Part shown: in pieces, positions 43,688 to 52,014 of the stretch
Layout: the number at the start of each line of letters is the position of its first letter
How positions within the stretch are numbered: the first letter of the stretch is position 1
Origin: Saccharopolyspora oryzae
GTDB lineage: Bacteria > Actinomycetota > Actinomycetes > Mycobacteriales > Pseudonocardiaceae
Length of the DNA stretch: 64,000 nucleotides
Assembly (NCBI RefSeq): GCF_027853915.1
Contig: NZ_JAQGLA010000003.1
Location: forward strand, 186,001-250,000
Reading direction: 5' to 3'
Position numbers and translations under genes: made by a program
Notes under the pieces: model-generated
Told to the model about the DNA's origin: nothing
Seen by the model: only the letters and a program-made list of their open reading frames with translations
The model's database searches: none

Positions 43688-44917
43688 ATGGATCGAACCC
43701 AGTGCTGCGTGGTCGGCGGCGGACCGGCCGGGATGATGCTCGGCTTGCTGCTCGCCCGCGCCGGCGTCCAGGTGACGGTGCTGGAGAAGCACCGCGACTT
43801 CCTGCGGGACTTCCGCGGCGACACCGTGCACCCGTCGACGCTGCGGCTGCTCGACGAGCTGGGGCTGGGGGAGCGGTTCGCCCGGATCCCGGCCGGGCAC
43901 CTGCAGCAGATGCGGATCCAGGTCGGCGGGACGACCGTGGTGATGGCCGACTTCCGGTGGCTGCGCGGCCGGCACCGGCACATCGCGATGGTGCCGCAGT
44001 GGGACTTCCTCGACCTGCTGGCCGCGGCCGCCGCCGAGGAACCGTCCTTCGAACTGCGGATGTGCAGCGAGGTGACCGGTCTGCGCACCGAGGCGGGACG
44101 CGTCACCGGCGTGCACTACCGAGACGTGGACGGGGCGGAGCGCGAGATCGAGGCGCCGCTGACCGTCGGTTGCGACGGGCGCTGGTCGGTGGTGCGCCGC
44201 GAGGCAGGGCTGCGGCCGATCGGCTTCGAGGTGCCGATGGACGTCTGGCAGCTGCGCGTGGCCAAAGCCGACGACGCCACCGACGGCGAGGTGTTCGGCC
44301 ACTTCGGCGGCGGTCAGGCGTCGGTCACCATGGACCGCGGCGACTACTACCAGACCGCCTACCTCATCGCGAAGGGCAGCGACGAAACCCTTCGCGCGCA
44401 GGACATCTCGGTCTTCCGGAAGCGGTTGGCCGAGCTGTTCGGCTGGTCGGACGGGCAGCTCGAGTCGGTGCGCTCGTGGGACGACGTGAAGCTGCTGGAG
44501 GTCGAGATGAACCGGCTGCGGCGCTGGTACCGCGACGGAGTGCTGTGCATCGGCGACGCCGCGCACGCGATGTCGCCGGTCGGCGGCGTCGGGGTCAACA
44601 TCGCGGTCCAGGACGCCGTCGCCGCGGCGCGGATCCTGGCCGGGCCACTGCGGCGCGGGCAGGTGACCACCGACGTGCTGGCGAAGGTCCAACGGCGGCG
44701 GACGCTGCCGGTGATCGTGGCCCAGCAGTCGCAGAAGGGCGAGCACGAGATGCTGCTGCGCCCCGCGCTGGAAGGCACGCTCGACGAGAACAAACTCCCG
44801 GTGCTGCTGAGGCTTCTGAGGCGCCTGCCGTTCATGCGCGGGCTGACTGGCTACCTCGGCGGCGTCGGCATCCGCCCCGAGCACGCTCCGGCCTTCGCCC
44901 GGCGTCCCATGTCCTAA
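43688..44917 (+). CDS. FAD-dependent monooxygenase-like oxidoreductase (PHBH family)
   Basis: The 409-residue protein has the FAD-binding GGGPAGMMLGLLLARAG motif (about 9-25), the NAD(P)H/FAD CDGRWSVVRREAGL stretch (about 160-173; family DG motif) and GDAAHAMSPVGGVGVNIAVQDA (about 290-311), the ribityl-binding GD motif. This is the p-hydroxybenzoate hydroxylase class, which hydroxylates aromatic or polyketide compounds. The substrate is unknown. Divergent TetR regulator suggests induction by substrate. The ATG at 43688 is preceded by TAGCGT at 7 nt; GTGs six and nine bases earlier are less likely. Confidence 0.9.
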   Translation: MDRTQCCVVGGGPAGMMLGLLLARAGVQVTVLEKHRDFLRDFRGDTVHPSTLRLLDELGLGERFARIPAGHLQQMRIQVGGTTVVMADFRWLRGRHRHIAMVPQWDFLDLLAAAAAEEPSFELRMCSEVTGLRTEAGRVTGVHYRDVDGAEREIEAPLTVGCDGRWSVVRREAGLRPIGFEVPMDVWQLRVAKADDATDGEVFGHFGGGQASVTMDRGDYYQTAYLIAKGSDETLRAQDISVFRKRLAELFGWSDGQLESVRSWDDVKLLEVEMNRLRRWYRDGVLCIGDAAHAMSPVGGVGVNIAVQDAVAAARILAGPLRRGQVTTDVLAKVQRRRTLPVIVAQQSQKGEHEMLLRPALEGTLDENKLPVLLRLLRRLPFMRGLTGYLGGVGIRPEHAPAFARRPMS

Positions 44918-44997
44918 AAGGACTCGTGCGGGATTTTCGCAGGTCGAGCGTGGTGTAGCCTCCTGGAGTCACACCTCCATTCGTCCACGGGTCAGTC

Positions 44998-46617
44998 ATG
45001 CCTACTGCCGATGCGCGCAACTGGTTCGGCCGCGTCCGACCGCAGTGGAGCCTCGCCGGACAGCTGTTCGTGCTCCAGGTCGTCGTCGTGGCCGTCGTGG
45101 TTCTCGCCGGAACAGCACTCGCCTGGTACGACGCGCGGCAGCGCAACGAGGACGCGGCCCGCGACAAGGTCGTGGCGGTGGCCCGCACCCTGGCCGCGCA
45201 GCCGGACGTGCGGCGCGGGCTGGTCGAGCCGAACCCGACCGCGACCCTGCAGCCCCTGGCGGAACGGGTCCGCGCCGACACCGGGGTCGACTTCATCACG
45301 ATCATGTCCCCGCAGGGCATCCGCTACACCCACCCCGACCCGACGCAGATCGGCCAGCCGTTCCTCGGCCACATCGAGCAGGCCGTCGCCGGGCAGGTGT
45401 TCACCGAGATCTTCCCCGGCACGCTCGGGTTCTCGGTCCGGGCCGTGGTGCCGGTCTACGACGACGCGCGCCGGCTGGTCGGACTGGTCTCCGACGGCAT
45501 CACGGTGCAGACGATCTCCCTGGAGCTGGAGAAGCGGGTCACCTGGCTGGTGCTGGTCGCCGCCGGTGCGCTGCTGGTCGGCGGGCTGCTGACGTACCTG
45601 GTCAGCGCCCGGTTGCGCCGCCACACCCACGGCCTGCGCCCCGCCGAGCTCAGCCGCCTGTACGAGTACCACGACGCGATCCTGCACGCGGTGCGCGAAG
45701 GACTGCTGCTGATCGCCCCGACCGGCCGGGTGACGTTGTGCAACGACGGGGCCGGGCTGCTGCTCGGCCTGGACCCGGCCGCGGTCGAAGGCCGGGAGGT
45801 GTCCGAGCTGGAGCTGCCGGAATCGCTCGTCGAAACCCTCGGCGCGGGGCGGGTGGTGCGCGACGAGGTGCACCTGACCGACGAGCGGGTGCTGCTGGTC
45901 AACATCTCGCAGATCCGCAGCGGCGGCCGCGATCTGGGCACCGTCGTCACCCTCCGGGACCACACCGAGCTGCAGGCGCTGAGCGGGGAGCTGGACTCGG
46001 TGCGCGGCTTCGCCGAAACGCTGCGCTCGCAGGCCCACGAATCGGCCAACCGCCTGCACGCCGTGGTGTCGCTGATCGAACTCGACCGCGCGGACGAGGC
46101 CGTCGCCTTCGCCACCGCCGAGCTGGAGCTCGCCCAGCGGCTCACCGACCGCGTCGTCGGGGCGATCGGGGAACCCGTGCTGGCCGCGGTGCTGCTGGGC
46201 AAGAGCGCGGAAGCGGGGGAGCGCGGGGTGGAGGTCGTGCTCACCGACGACACCGAGATCGACGACGTCGACCTGGCGCACGTCGACTCGCGGGACCTGG
46301 TGACGATCCTCGGCAACCTGATCGACAACGCGGTGGAAGCCGTGGCGGAGCGCCCGCAGCCCCGCGTGGCGGTGACCGTTCGATCCACTTCGGACGGTGT
46401 GCTGATCCGGGTCGCCGACAACGGGCCGGGCGTGGATCCGGAAAGCGCGCAGCGGCTCTTCGAACGCGGCTGGTCCACGAAGGAGTCCGGCCGCGGCCTC
46501 GGGCTCGCGCTGGTCGGGCAGAGCGTGCGCCGCCACCGCGGCAGCATCGAGGTGACCGACGACGGAGGCGCGGTGTTCACCGTGCGGCTGCCGAGCGGAT
46601 CGGACGTGGCGCGGTGA
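44998..46617 (+). CDS. DcuS/CitA-type sensor histidine kinase
   Basis: The 539-residue membrane kinase has membrane segment 1 (about 22-43), an extracytoplasmic Cache/PDC domain (about 44-178, with the family-typical DFITIMSPQGIRYTHPDP), and membrane segment 2 (about 182-202). A PAS domain (about 222-325) and a SpoB-type helical domain with phosphoacceptor His347 (RSQAHESANRLH) follow, then an ATPase domain with NLIDNAVEA and DNGPGVDP. The family senses external citrate or C4-dicarboxylates. Together with the next gene it probably controls dctA. TAGCCT near 44955 is a possible -10 box. Confidence 0.94.
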   Translation: MPTADARNWFGRVRPQWSLAGQLFVLQVVVVAVVVLAGTALAWYDARQRNEDAARDKVVAVARTLAAQPDVRRGLVEPNPTATLQPLAERVRADTGVDFITIMSPQGIRYTHPDPTQIGQPFLGHIEQAVAGQVFTEIFPGTLGFSVRAVVPVYDDARRLVGLVSDGITVQTISLELEKRVTWLVLVAAGALLVGGLLTYLVSARLRRHTHGLRPAELSRLYEYHDAILHAVREGLLLIAPTGRVTLCNDGAGLLLGLDPAAVEGREVSELELPESLVETLGAGRVVRDEVHLTDERVLLVNISQIRSGGRDLGTVVTLRDHTELQALSGELDSVRGFAETLRSQAHESANRLHAVVSLIELDRADEAVAFATAELELAQRLTDRVVGAIGEPVLAAVLLGKSAEAGERGVEVVLTDDTEIDDVDLAHVDSRDLVTILGNLIDNAVEAVAERPQPRVAVTVRSTSDGVLIRVADNGPGVDPESAQRLFERGWSTKESGRGLGLALVGQSVRRHRGSIEVTDDGGAVFTVRLPSGSDVAR

Positions 46618-47294
46618 TCTCGGTTCTGGTGGTGGAGGACGACCCGCTGGTCGGCGAGGCCCACGAGGCCTACGTCAACCGCATCGACGGCTTCGAGGTG
46701 GCCGGCCGGGTCCGCACCGGGCAGGCGGCGCTGCGCTTCGTCGAACGCACCCCCGTCGACCTGGTCCTGCTCGACCTGCGCCTGCCCGACATGGACGGCC
46801 TGCAGGTGGCGCGAGGACTGCGCACCGCGGGCAGCACCGCGGACGTGATCGCGGTGACCTCGGCCCGCGAGCTGAAGGTGGTGCGCGCCGCGGTCTCCAG
46901 CGGGGTGGTCCAGTACCTGCTGAAACCGTTCACCTTCGCCGGAATGCGGGAAAAGCTGGAGCACTACGCCCGGTTCCGGGCGAGCCTCGGCCACGACCGG
47001 GAGGTCAGCGGCCAGGCCGAGATCGACCGGGCCTTCGCGACCCTCCGAGGGGTGGACCGCGCAGCCCTCCCGAAGGGCATGGGCGACGAAACCCTGGCGT
47101 CGGTGGTCTCAGCGCTCCGCGCGGCCCCGGAAGGCGCCCCGGCGGGCACGGTGGGCGAAGTCGCCGGGGTCTCCCGGGTGACGGCCCGCCGCTACCTCGA
47201 ATACCTGGTGAACAACGGCATGGCGGAACGCCGCCCCCACTACGGCGGAGTCGGCCGCCCGGAGATGACCTACCGCTGGACCGGCGAAGCCTGA
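46614..47294 (+). CDS. DcuR/CitB-type response regulator
   Basis: The 226-residue protein has a receiver domain (Asp54 in LVLLDLRLPDMDG, Lys104 in LLKPF) and a C-terminal helix-turn-helix of the CitB type (about 160-220: GTVGEVAGVSRVTARRYLEYLVNNGMAER). The GTG start overlaps the kinase stop by 4 bp. Target genes likely include dctA; a tandem TTGTGTTCA repeat upstream of dctA is a candidate site. Note the two convergent features: a long hairpin follows immediately. Confidence 0.94.
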   Translation: MISVLVVEDDPLVGEAHEAYVNRIDGFEVAGRVRTGQAALRFVERTPVDLVLLDLRLPDMDGLQVARGLRTAGSTADVIAVTSARELKVVRAAVSSGVVQYLLKPFTFAGMREKLEHYARFRASLGHDREVSGQAEIDRAFATLRGVDRAALPKGMGDETLASVVSALRAAPEGAPAGTVGEVAGVSRVTARRYLEYLVNNGMAERRPHYGGVGRPEMTYRWTGEA

Positions 47295-47312
47295 GCGTTC
47301 CGGCTGCCTGTG

Positions 47313-47360
47313 GCACGTGCGTACTTTGGGGTGCTACAGCGCCCCAAAGTGCTCACGTGC
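47313..47360. terminator. Long bidirectional hairpin, CGTGAGCACTTT family
   Basis: A 21-pair stem with one mismatch: 47313-47334 with 47339-47360, loop TACA, including two G-U pairs. It lies between convergent genes; the soxR stop codon (47353-47355) is inside the right arm. The minus-strand arm reads CGTGAGCACTTT as at 22929. Confidence 0.88.
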
Positions 47361-47811
47361 GGTCCGCAGTCGGCCGCAGGAGCGGGGCCCCCGGTCCGAG
47401 CTCCGCGAGCTTGTCGTCGGCGTTGTGCAAGGTGCACGTCCGCAGCGACAGGCAGCCGCACCCGATGCAGCCGGTCAGCCGGTCGCGGAGCCGCTGCAAC
47501 CCGTCGATCCGGGCGTCCAGCTCGTCGCGCCACCGCCGGGACAGCCGCGCCCAGTCCGCCTTGGTCGGCGCGTGGTCCTCGGGCAGCGTGGCGAGCGCTT
47601 CGGAGATCTGCTCCAGGCTCAGCCCGACGCGTTGCGCGGAGCGGATGAACGCCAGCCGGCGCAGCACCGACCGGTCGTAGCGGCGTTGGTTGCCGGTGGT
47701 CCGGGTGCTGGAGATCAACCCGCGGTCCTCGTAGAAGCGCAGGGCGGTCTGCGCGACTCCGCTCCGGTGGGAGACCTCGCCGATGGTCAGCAGTTTCGGA
47801 AGCTTCGACAC
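47353..47811 (-). CDS. soxR: Redox-sensing MerR family regulator SoxR
   Basis: The 152-residue protein has a MerR helix-turn-helix (about 7-75: LLTIGEVSHRSGVAQTALRFYEDRGLI), a dimerisation helix and the [2Fe-2S] cysteines Cys115, Cys118, Cys120 and Cys126 in the CX2CXCX5C pattern (CIGCGCLSLRTC) that defines SoxR. The cluster is oxidised by redox-cycling compounds, switching on promoters with long spacers. The GTG at 47811 fits the family length and has TAGCCT 7 nt upstream. It is divergent from the transketolase genes; both promoters contain SoxR-like boxes. Confidence 0.94.
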   Translation of the reverse strand: MSKLPKLLTIGEVSHRSGVAQTALRFYEDRGLISSTRTTGNQRRYDRSVLRRLAFIRSAQRVGLSLEQISEALATLPEDHAPTKADWARLSRRWRDELDARIDGLQRLRDRLTGCIGCGCLSLRTCTLHNADDKLAELGPGAPLLRPTADRT

Positions 47812-47833
47812 GTCCGCCAGGCTAACCCACAAC

Positions 47834-47853
47834 ACTTCGAGCTTGCTCGAGGT
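47834..47853. promoter_or_regulatory. SoxR box in the soxR promoter
   Basis: On the minus strand ACCTCGAGCAAGCTCGAAGT is a near-perfect 20-bp palindrome resembling the known SoxR site (CCTCAAG/CTTGAGG type). It ends 10 bases upstream of the TAGCCT -10 hexamer of soxR (47819-47824), consistent with autoregulation. Confidence 0.75.
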
Positions 47854-47871
47854 TTTTCCGGAAATCGGGCC

Positions 47872-47902
47872 TTGACCTCCAGTTCGCTCGAAGTTCCACC
47901 CT
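47872..47902 (+). promoter_or_regulatory. SoxR-type promoter of the transketolase genes
   Basis: TTGACC (47872-47877) and CACCCT (47897-47902) are 19 bp apart, the overlong spacing of MerR/SoxR-activated promoters. The spacer region carries ACCTCCAGTTCGCTCGAAGT (47875-47894), matching the soxR box in 16 of 20 positions. The ATG at 47909 follows the -10 box by 6 nt. Confidence 0.7.
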
Positions 47903-47908
47903 GGCTGC

Positions 47909-48604
47909 ATGACGATCACCACGACGTACGGCTACGCCGACCTCCGGCCGCTGATGAGCGCGATGACCGGCGACGAGAAGCACTCGGCCGCCGCGACCTC
48001 CACGCTCGACGTGCTGTGGGTGCTCTACGACCAGGTCCTGTCGGTCGACCCGCAGCGCCTCGACGATCCCGAACGCGACCGATTCCTGCTGTCCAAGGGC
48101 CACGGCCCGATGGCCTTCTACGCGGTGCTGGCGGCCAAGGGCTTCCTGGACCCCGCCGAGCTGCCCCGCTTCGGTGAGTTCGACTCCAGGCTCGGCTTCC
48201 ACCCCGACCGCGTGCTGGCTCCCGGCGTGGAGATCGGCAGCGGTTCCCTCGGGCACGGCCTCCCGCTCGGGCTCGGCGTCACGCTGGGCCTGCGCGCCCA
48301 AGGGCACGACCGGCCGCGGGTCGTCGTCCTCGTCGGCGACGCCGAACTCGACGAGGGCAGCAACCACGAGGCCATCCAGGTCGCCGGGCGGTGGGGACTG
48401 GAGCAGCTGACCACCGTGGTGGTGGACAACAGCTCCTCCAGCACCGGCTGGCCCGGCGGCATCGCCGACCGCTTCGCCCGCGAGGGCTGGGCCGCGCGCA
48501 CCGTCAACGGCCGCGACCACGACGAAATCCGCCGCGCCCTCACCGGCACCCACCCGGACCGCCCGCTCGCGGTGGTCGCCGAAGTCGAACCCAAGGAGCT
48601 GTGA
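47909..48604 (+). CDS. Transketolase, N-terminal (TPP-binding) subunit
   Basis: The 231-residue protein is the thiamine-pyrophosphate half of a split transketolase. GHGPMAFYAVLAAKGF and GSGSLGHGLPLGLGVTLG are the substrate/TPP motifs, and GDAELDEGSNHEAIQVAGRWGLEQLTTVVVDNS is the metal/TPP GD...N motif. Transketolase moves two-carbon units between sugar phosphates in the pentose phosphate pathway. The partner half is the next gene, overlapping by one base. Split transketolases also serve in secondary metabolism, so this pair may not be the housekeeping one. Start and promoter position suggest SoxR control. Confidence 0.93.
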   Translation: MTITTTYGYADLRPLMSAMTGDEKHSAAATSTLDVLWVLYDQVLSVDPQRLDDPERDRFLLSKGHGPMAFYAVLAAKGFLDPAELPRFGEFDSRLGFHPDRVLAPGVEIGSGSLGHGLPLGLGVTLGLRAQGHDRPRVVVLVGDAELDEGSNHEAIQVAGRWGLEQLTTVVVDNSSSSTGWPGGIADRFAREGWAARTVNGRDHDEIRRALTGTHPDRPLAVVAEVEPKEL

Positions 48605-49527
48605 TGACCGCCCCGACGATCGCCGCCACCATGCGCGACCAGTTCGTGCAGACCATCACCGAAGCCCTCGACACCGATCCGCGGGTGGCCGTCGTGCTCG
48701 CGGAGATCTCCGCGGACCGCCTCACCGAAGTCGCGCAGCAGCACCCGCGCCGCGTGCTCAACGTCGGCATCCGCGAGCAGGCCATGGTCGGTGTGGCCGG
48801 CGGGCTGGCGCTGACCGGACTGCGGCCGGTGGTCCACTCGATCACGCCGTTCGTGGTGGAACGCCCCTTCGAACAGCTCAAGCTCGACCTCAGCCACCAA
48901 GGCGTCGGAGCGATCGTGGTCAGCACCGGCGCCTCGTACGACTACCCGACGGCGGGGCGCACGCACATGGCGCCCGGCGACGTCGCGCTGATCGACACGC
49001 TGCCCGGCTGGGCCGTGCACGTCCCCGGCCACCCGGCCGAGGTCGACGCGCTGCTGCGCTCGGCGCTGCCCGGCGACGACCCCGTCTACCTGCGGCTTTC
49101 CGAGCGGGTCAACGCCGAACCGCTGGTGACCGGCCCGGGCTGGCGGACGGTGCGCAGCGGAAGCCGGGGAGTGGTGCTGGCCGTCGGACCGATGCTCGAC
49201 CCGGTGCTGACCGCCACCGCCGCGCTGGACGTGACCGTGCTGTACGCGGCCACCATCCGGCCGTTCGACGCCGCCGGACTCCGCGCGGCGGTGCACGCCG
49301 CGACCCCCGACGTCGTGCTGGTGGAGCCGTACCTGCGCGGCACCTCGACGCACGAGGTCAACGACGCGCTGGCCGACATCCCGCACAGGTCGCTGGCCCT
49401 GGGGGTCCGCCGCGACCAGGAGCTCCGCGCGTACGGAACCGCCGAGGAGCACGAGGCCGCGCACGGCTTGGGGCCGACCGCGATCGCCGCGTCCATCCGC
49501 GACTTCCTGGACGGAGCGGCCCGCTGA
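48604..49527 (+). CDS. Transketolase, C-terminal (pyrimidine-binding) subunit
   Basis: The 307-residue protein carries the Pyr domain (about 8-170: [31 protein letters not shown], with the catalytic Glu in GIREQ) and the C-terminal transketolase domain (about 185-305, YAATIRPFDAAGLRAAV). It forms one active site with the preceding subunit. ATG overlaps the upstream stop (TGATG). Together the two equal a full-length transketolase split between the PP and Pyr domains. Confidence 0.93.
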   Translation: MTAPTIAATMRDQFVQTITEALDTDPRVAVVLAEISADRLTEVAQQHPRRVLNVGIREQAMVGVAGGLALTGLRPVVHSITPFVVERPFEQLKLDLSHQGVGAIVVSTGASYDYPTAGRTHMAPGDVALIDTLPGWAVHVPGHPAEVDALLRSALPGDDPVYLRLSERVNAEPLVTGPGWRTVRSGSRGVVLAVGPMLDPVLTATAALDVTVLYAATIRPFDAAGLRAAVHAATPDVVLVEPYLRGTSTHEVNDALADIPHRSLALGVRRDQELRAYGTAEEHEAAHGLGPTAIAASIRDFLDGAAR

Positions 49528-49547
49528 AGGCCCGCGACGTGCGCCGG

Positions 49548-49553
49548 TAGCCT
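49548..49553 (+). promoter_or_regulatory. -10 hexamer TAGCCT, leaderless hisH start
   Basis: TAGCCT lies 6 nt before the GTG of hisH at 49560. It gives the second his gene block its own promoter. Confidence 0.6.
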
Positions 49554-49559
49554 GGGTCC

Positions 49560-50189
49560 GTGGCACGAGTCGTCATCTTGGACTACGGATCAGGCAACCT
49601 CCGCTCCGCTGAACGCGCGCTGCAGCGCGTCGGCGCCGACGTCGAGGTGACCGCCGACCATCGTGCCGCGATGGAGGCCGACGGCCTGGTGGTCCCCGGC
49701 GTCGGGGCGTTCGCGGCCTGCATGGAAGGCCTGCTGGAGGTCGGCGGCGACAAGATCATCGACCACCGGTTGGCCGGCGACCGCCCGGTGCTGGGCATCT
49801 GCGTGGGCATGCAGGTGCTCTTCGACGAGGGCGTCGAGCACGGCATGCAGGCCAACGGCTGCGGCCAGTGGCCGGGCACCGTCGAGCGGCTGCAGGCCGA
49901 CGTCCTGCCGCACATGGGCTGGAACGAGGTCGACGCCCCGGAGGGCAGCGCGCTGTTCGCCGGGATCGAGCCGGGCACCCGCTTCTACTTCGTGCACTCC
50001 TACGGCGTGCGCCGCTGGGAGCTGGATCCGTCGGACTCGATCGCGCCGCCCCTGGTGACCTGGGCGGAGCACGGCGAGCGGTTCGTCGCCGCGGTGGAGA
50101 ACGGCCCGCTGATGGCGACCCAGTTCCACCCGGAGAAGTCCGGTGAGGCGGGCGCCCGACTGCTGCGCAACTGGCTGGGCACCCTGTGA
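49560..50189 (+). CDS. hisH: Imidazole glycerol phosphate synthase, glutaminase subunit HisH
   Basis: The 209-residue class-I glutamine amidotransferase supplies ammonia to HisF. It has [15 protein letters not shown] at the start, the nucleophile Cys81 in GICVGMQ, and His190 and Glu192 in QFHPEKSG. The GTG start follows a TAGCCT box by 6 nt. It is followed by a small membrane protein gene and hisA. In related genomes hisH directly follows hisB; here the two are 22 kb apart. Confidence 0.97.
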   Translation: MARVVILDYGSGNLRSAERALQRVGADVEVTADHRAAMEADGLVVPGVGAFAACMEGLLEVGGDKIIDHRLAGDRPVLGICVGMQVLFDEGVEHGMQANGCGQWPGTVERLQADVLPHMGWNEVDAPEGSALFAGIEPGTRFYFVHSYGVRRWELDPSDSIAPPLVTWAEHGERFVAAVENGPLMATQFHPEKSGEAGARLLRNWLGTL

Positions 50190-50206
50190 CTCGCCGACAC
50201 GGCATG

Positions 50207-50386
50207 ATGAGCCAGCGCACGATCCGGCTGATCGCGCTCGTGCTGGCCATCGGCCTGATCTCCGGCATGGGAGCCCCCTACCTGATCCAGGCGGGCTTCT
50301 CCGTCTGGGCGGTCCTGCTGCTGGTCCTGATCGTGCTCGCGATCCCGGTGACCGCGGTCCTCTACGCGGAGCGCTCCCGCCGCTGA
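50207..50386 (+). CDS. Small membrane protein between hisH and hisA
   Basis: The 59-residue protein, MSQRTIRLIALVLAIGLISG at the start, has two membrane segments (about 6-25 and 31-52) and a basic tail (YAERSRR). Alternative starts are an ATG at 50204 and a GTG at 50186 that overlaps the hisH stop as GTGA. Position in the his operon is conserved in several actinomycetes to my knowledge, but no function is known. Confidence 0.65.
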   Translation: MSQRTIRLIALVLAIGLISGMGAPYLIQAGFSVWAVLLLVLIVLAIPVTAVLYAERSRR

Positions 50387-50430
50387 CGCGTTGAGCCGGG
50401 CTGGGTCGCGGGTGGTCGCGGCACTGCCAG

Positions 50431-50436
50431 TAGGGT
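50431..50436 (+). promoter_or_regulatory. -10 hexamer TAGGGT, leaderless hisA start
   Basis: TAGGGT lies 7 nt before the GTG of hisA at 50444. Confidence 0.55.
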
Positions 50437-50443
50437 TGGGGCC

Positions 50444-51175
50444 GTGAGCTTCACCTTGCTTCCCGCAGTTGACGTTGCCGACGGGCAGGCAGTCCGCCTC
50501 GTGCAGGGCGCCGCCGGTTCCGAGACCTCCTACGGTGACCCGTTGGAGGCCGCGCTGACGTGGCAGCGCGCGGGGGCGGAGTGGATCCATCTGGTCGACC
50601 TGGACGCCGCGTTCGGCCGCGGCTCGAACCGCGAGCTGCTGGCCCGGGTGACCGGCGAGCTCGACGTGCAGGTGGAGCTGTCCGGCGGCATCCGCGACGA
50701 CGCCTCGCTGGAAGCCGCGCTGGCCACCGGCTGCGCGCGGGTCAACCTCGGCACCGCCGCGCTGGAGAACCCGGAGTGGGCGGACCGCGTGGTCGCCGAG
50801 TACGGCGAGCAGGTCGCGGTCGGCCTGGACGTGCGGATCACCGAGCAGGGCCACCGGCTGGCCGCCCGCGGCTGGACCAAGGACGGCGGCGACCTCTGGG
50901 AGGTGCTGGCGCGCCTGGACGCGGCCGGCTGCCGCCGCTACGTGGTCACCGACGTGAGCAAGGACGGCACCCTGCAGGGGCCGAACACCGAGCTGCTGCG
51001 CGAGGTCTGCTCCCGCACCGACGCCCCGGTGATCGCCTCCGGCGGTGTGTCCAGTGTGGACGACCTGGTGGAGCTGTCGAAGCTCGCTCCGGTCGGCCTC
51101 GAGGGCTCGATCGTCGGAAAGGCGCTCTACGCCCAGAACTTCACCCTCGAAGAGGCGCTGGCCGCCGTCCGCTGA
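50444..51175 (+). CDS. priA: Phosphoribosyl isomerase HisA/PriA
   Basis: The 243-residue (beta/alpha)8-barrel isomerises ProFAR to PRFAR in histidine synthesis. Actinobacterial PriA also carries out the TrpF step of tryptophan synthesis. Catalytic aspartates are in [15 protein letters not shown] (Asp10) and [11 protein letters not shown]; both phosphate-binding glycine loops are present (GGIR, ASGG). No trpF occurs beside trpC here, supporting the bifunctional role. The GTG start has TAGGGT 7 nt upstream. The last 35 bases overlap the convergent araC gene. Confidence 0.95.
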   Translation: MSFTLLPAVDVADGQAVRLVQGAAGSETSYGDPLEAALTWQRAGAEWIHLVDLDAAFGRGSNRELLARVTGELDVQVELSGGIRDDASLEAALATGCARVNLGTAALENPEWADRVVAEYGEQVAVGLDVRITEQGHRLAARGWTKDGGDLWEVLARLDAAGCRRYVVTDVSKDGTLQGPNTELLREVCSRTDAPVIASGGVSSVDDLVELSKLAPVGLEGSIVGKALYAQNFTLEEALAAVR

Positions 51176-51965
51176 CCGCGCGGCGGGCGTACCGGCCCGG
51201 CGTGATGCCCAGGATCCGCTTGAAGTGGCGGGTGAGGTGGGACTGGTCGTAGAACCCCGCCTCGGTCGCCACTTCGCCGGGCGGCCGTCCTTCGAGGAGC
51301 ATCCGGCGGGCGAGGTCGACCCGCCGCGACGTCACGTACTGGTGCGGCGCGATGCCGAACGCCGTGCTGAAGGCCCGCACGAGGTGCGCGGGATGGGCGT
51401 GGAGCAGCTGCGCCGTCTCGGCCAGCGTGGTTCCTTCCAGCAGCCGTGAATCGAGCACGTCGCGCAGGTCTCCGGCGATCCCGCGGTCGGACGCGGTGAC
51501 GACTGCGAGCTTCGGCCGCAGGTGCTGGCGCAGGCGCTGGCTGATGAGGGCGAGCCGGCTCTCCGCCTCGAACTCGTCCCCCGGGTTGGCCAGCGCGGCG
51601 TGCAGCTGCCCGATGCTCTTGCGCAGCAGGGGATCGGTGAAGTCCGGGTCGTCGACGGCCGCGCCGATGAAGCTCTCGTCCAGCTGCGTCGTGTCGAGGT
51701 AGAGCACGCGCTTGCGGAAGCCGTTCGGGGTGGCGGGCGAGCCGTTGTGCGGCACCTGCGGCGGCAGCAGGCTGACGGTGCCGTCCGGGGTGCCGCGCTC
51801 GTGGCGGTCCAGGTCGTAGCGGACCGCGCCGTCGTCGACGATCAGCAGCGTCCACGCGTCGTGGACGTGCATCGGGTACGAGTGCTCGGTGAGGTGGGCG
51901 TGCAAGACCTCCGTGACGCCCGGAACCGAAGGGCGCCAAGCAGAGATCTCCTGCTGGTGCGCCAT
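51141..51965 (-). CDS. AraC family regulator with cupin domain
   Basis: The 274-residue protein has an N-terminal AraC ligand-binding cupin (about 15-90, [29 protein letters not shown], with metal-ligand-like histidines) and a C-terminal double helix-turn-helix (about 165-265, [31 protein letters not shown] and [28 protein letters not shown]). It is divergent from a DUF2000 gene, a known pairing in actinobacteria. TACGTT 6 nt before the ATG suggests a leaderless message. The reading frame is open further upstream but enters the DUF2000 gene. Its insertion splits the his operon between hisA and hisF. Confidence 0.92.
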   Translation of the reverse strand: MAHQQEISAWRPSVPGVTEVLHAHLTEHSYPMHVHDAWTLLIVDDGAVRYDLDRHERGTPDGTVSLLPPQVPHNGSPATPNGFRKRVLYLDTTQLDESFIGAAVDDPDFTDPLLRKSIGQLHAALANPGDEFEAESRLALISQRLRQHLRPKLAVVTASDRGIAGDLRDVLDSRLLEGTTLAETAQLLHAHPAHLVRAFSTAFGIAPHQYVTSRRVDLARRMLLEGRPPGEVATEAGFYDQSHLTRHFKRILGITPGRYARRAVSGRRPAPLRG

Positions 51966-51971
51966 GCAAAG

Positions 51972-51977
51972 AACGTA
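51972..51977 (-). promoter_or_regulatory. -10 hexamer TACGTT, leaderless araC start
   Basis: On the minus strand TACGTT lies 6 nt before the ATG at 51965. Confidence 0.5.
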
Positions 51978-52014
51978 CAAGACGGCGGCGGGGCGCACGG
52001 AGCAGTCTCGGGGC

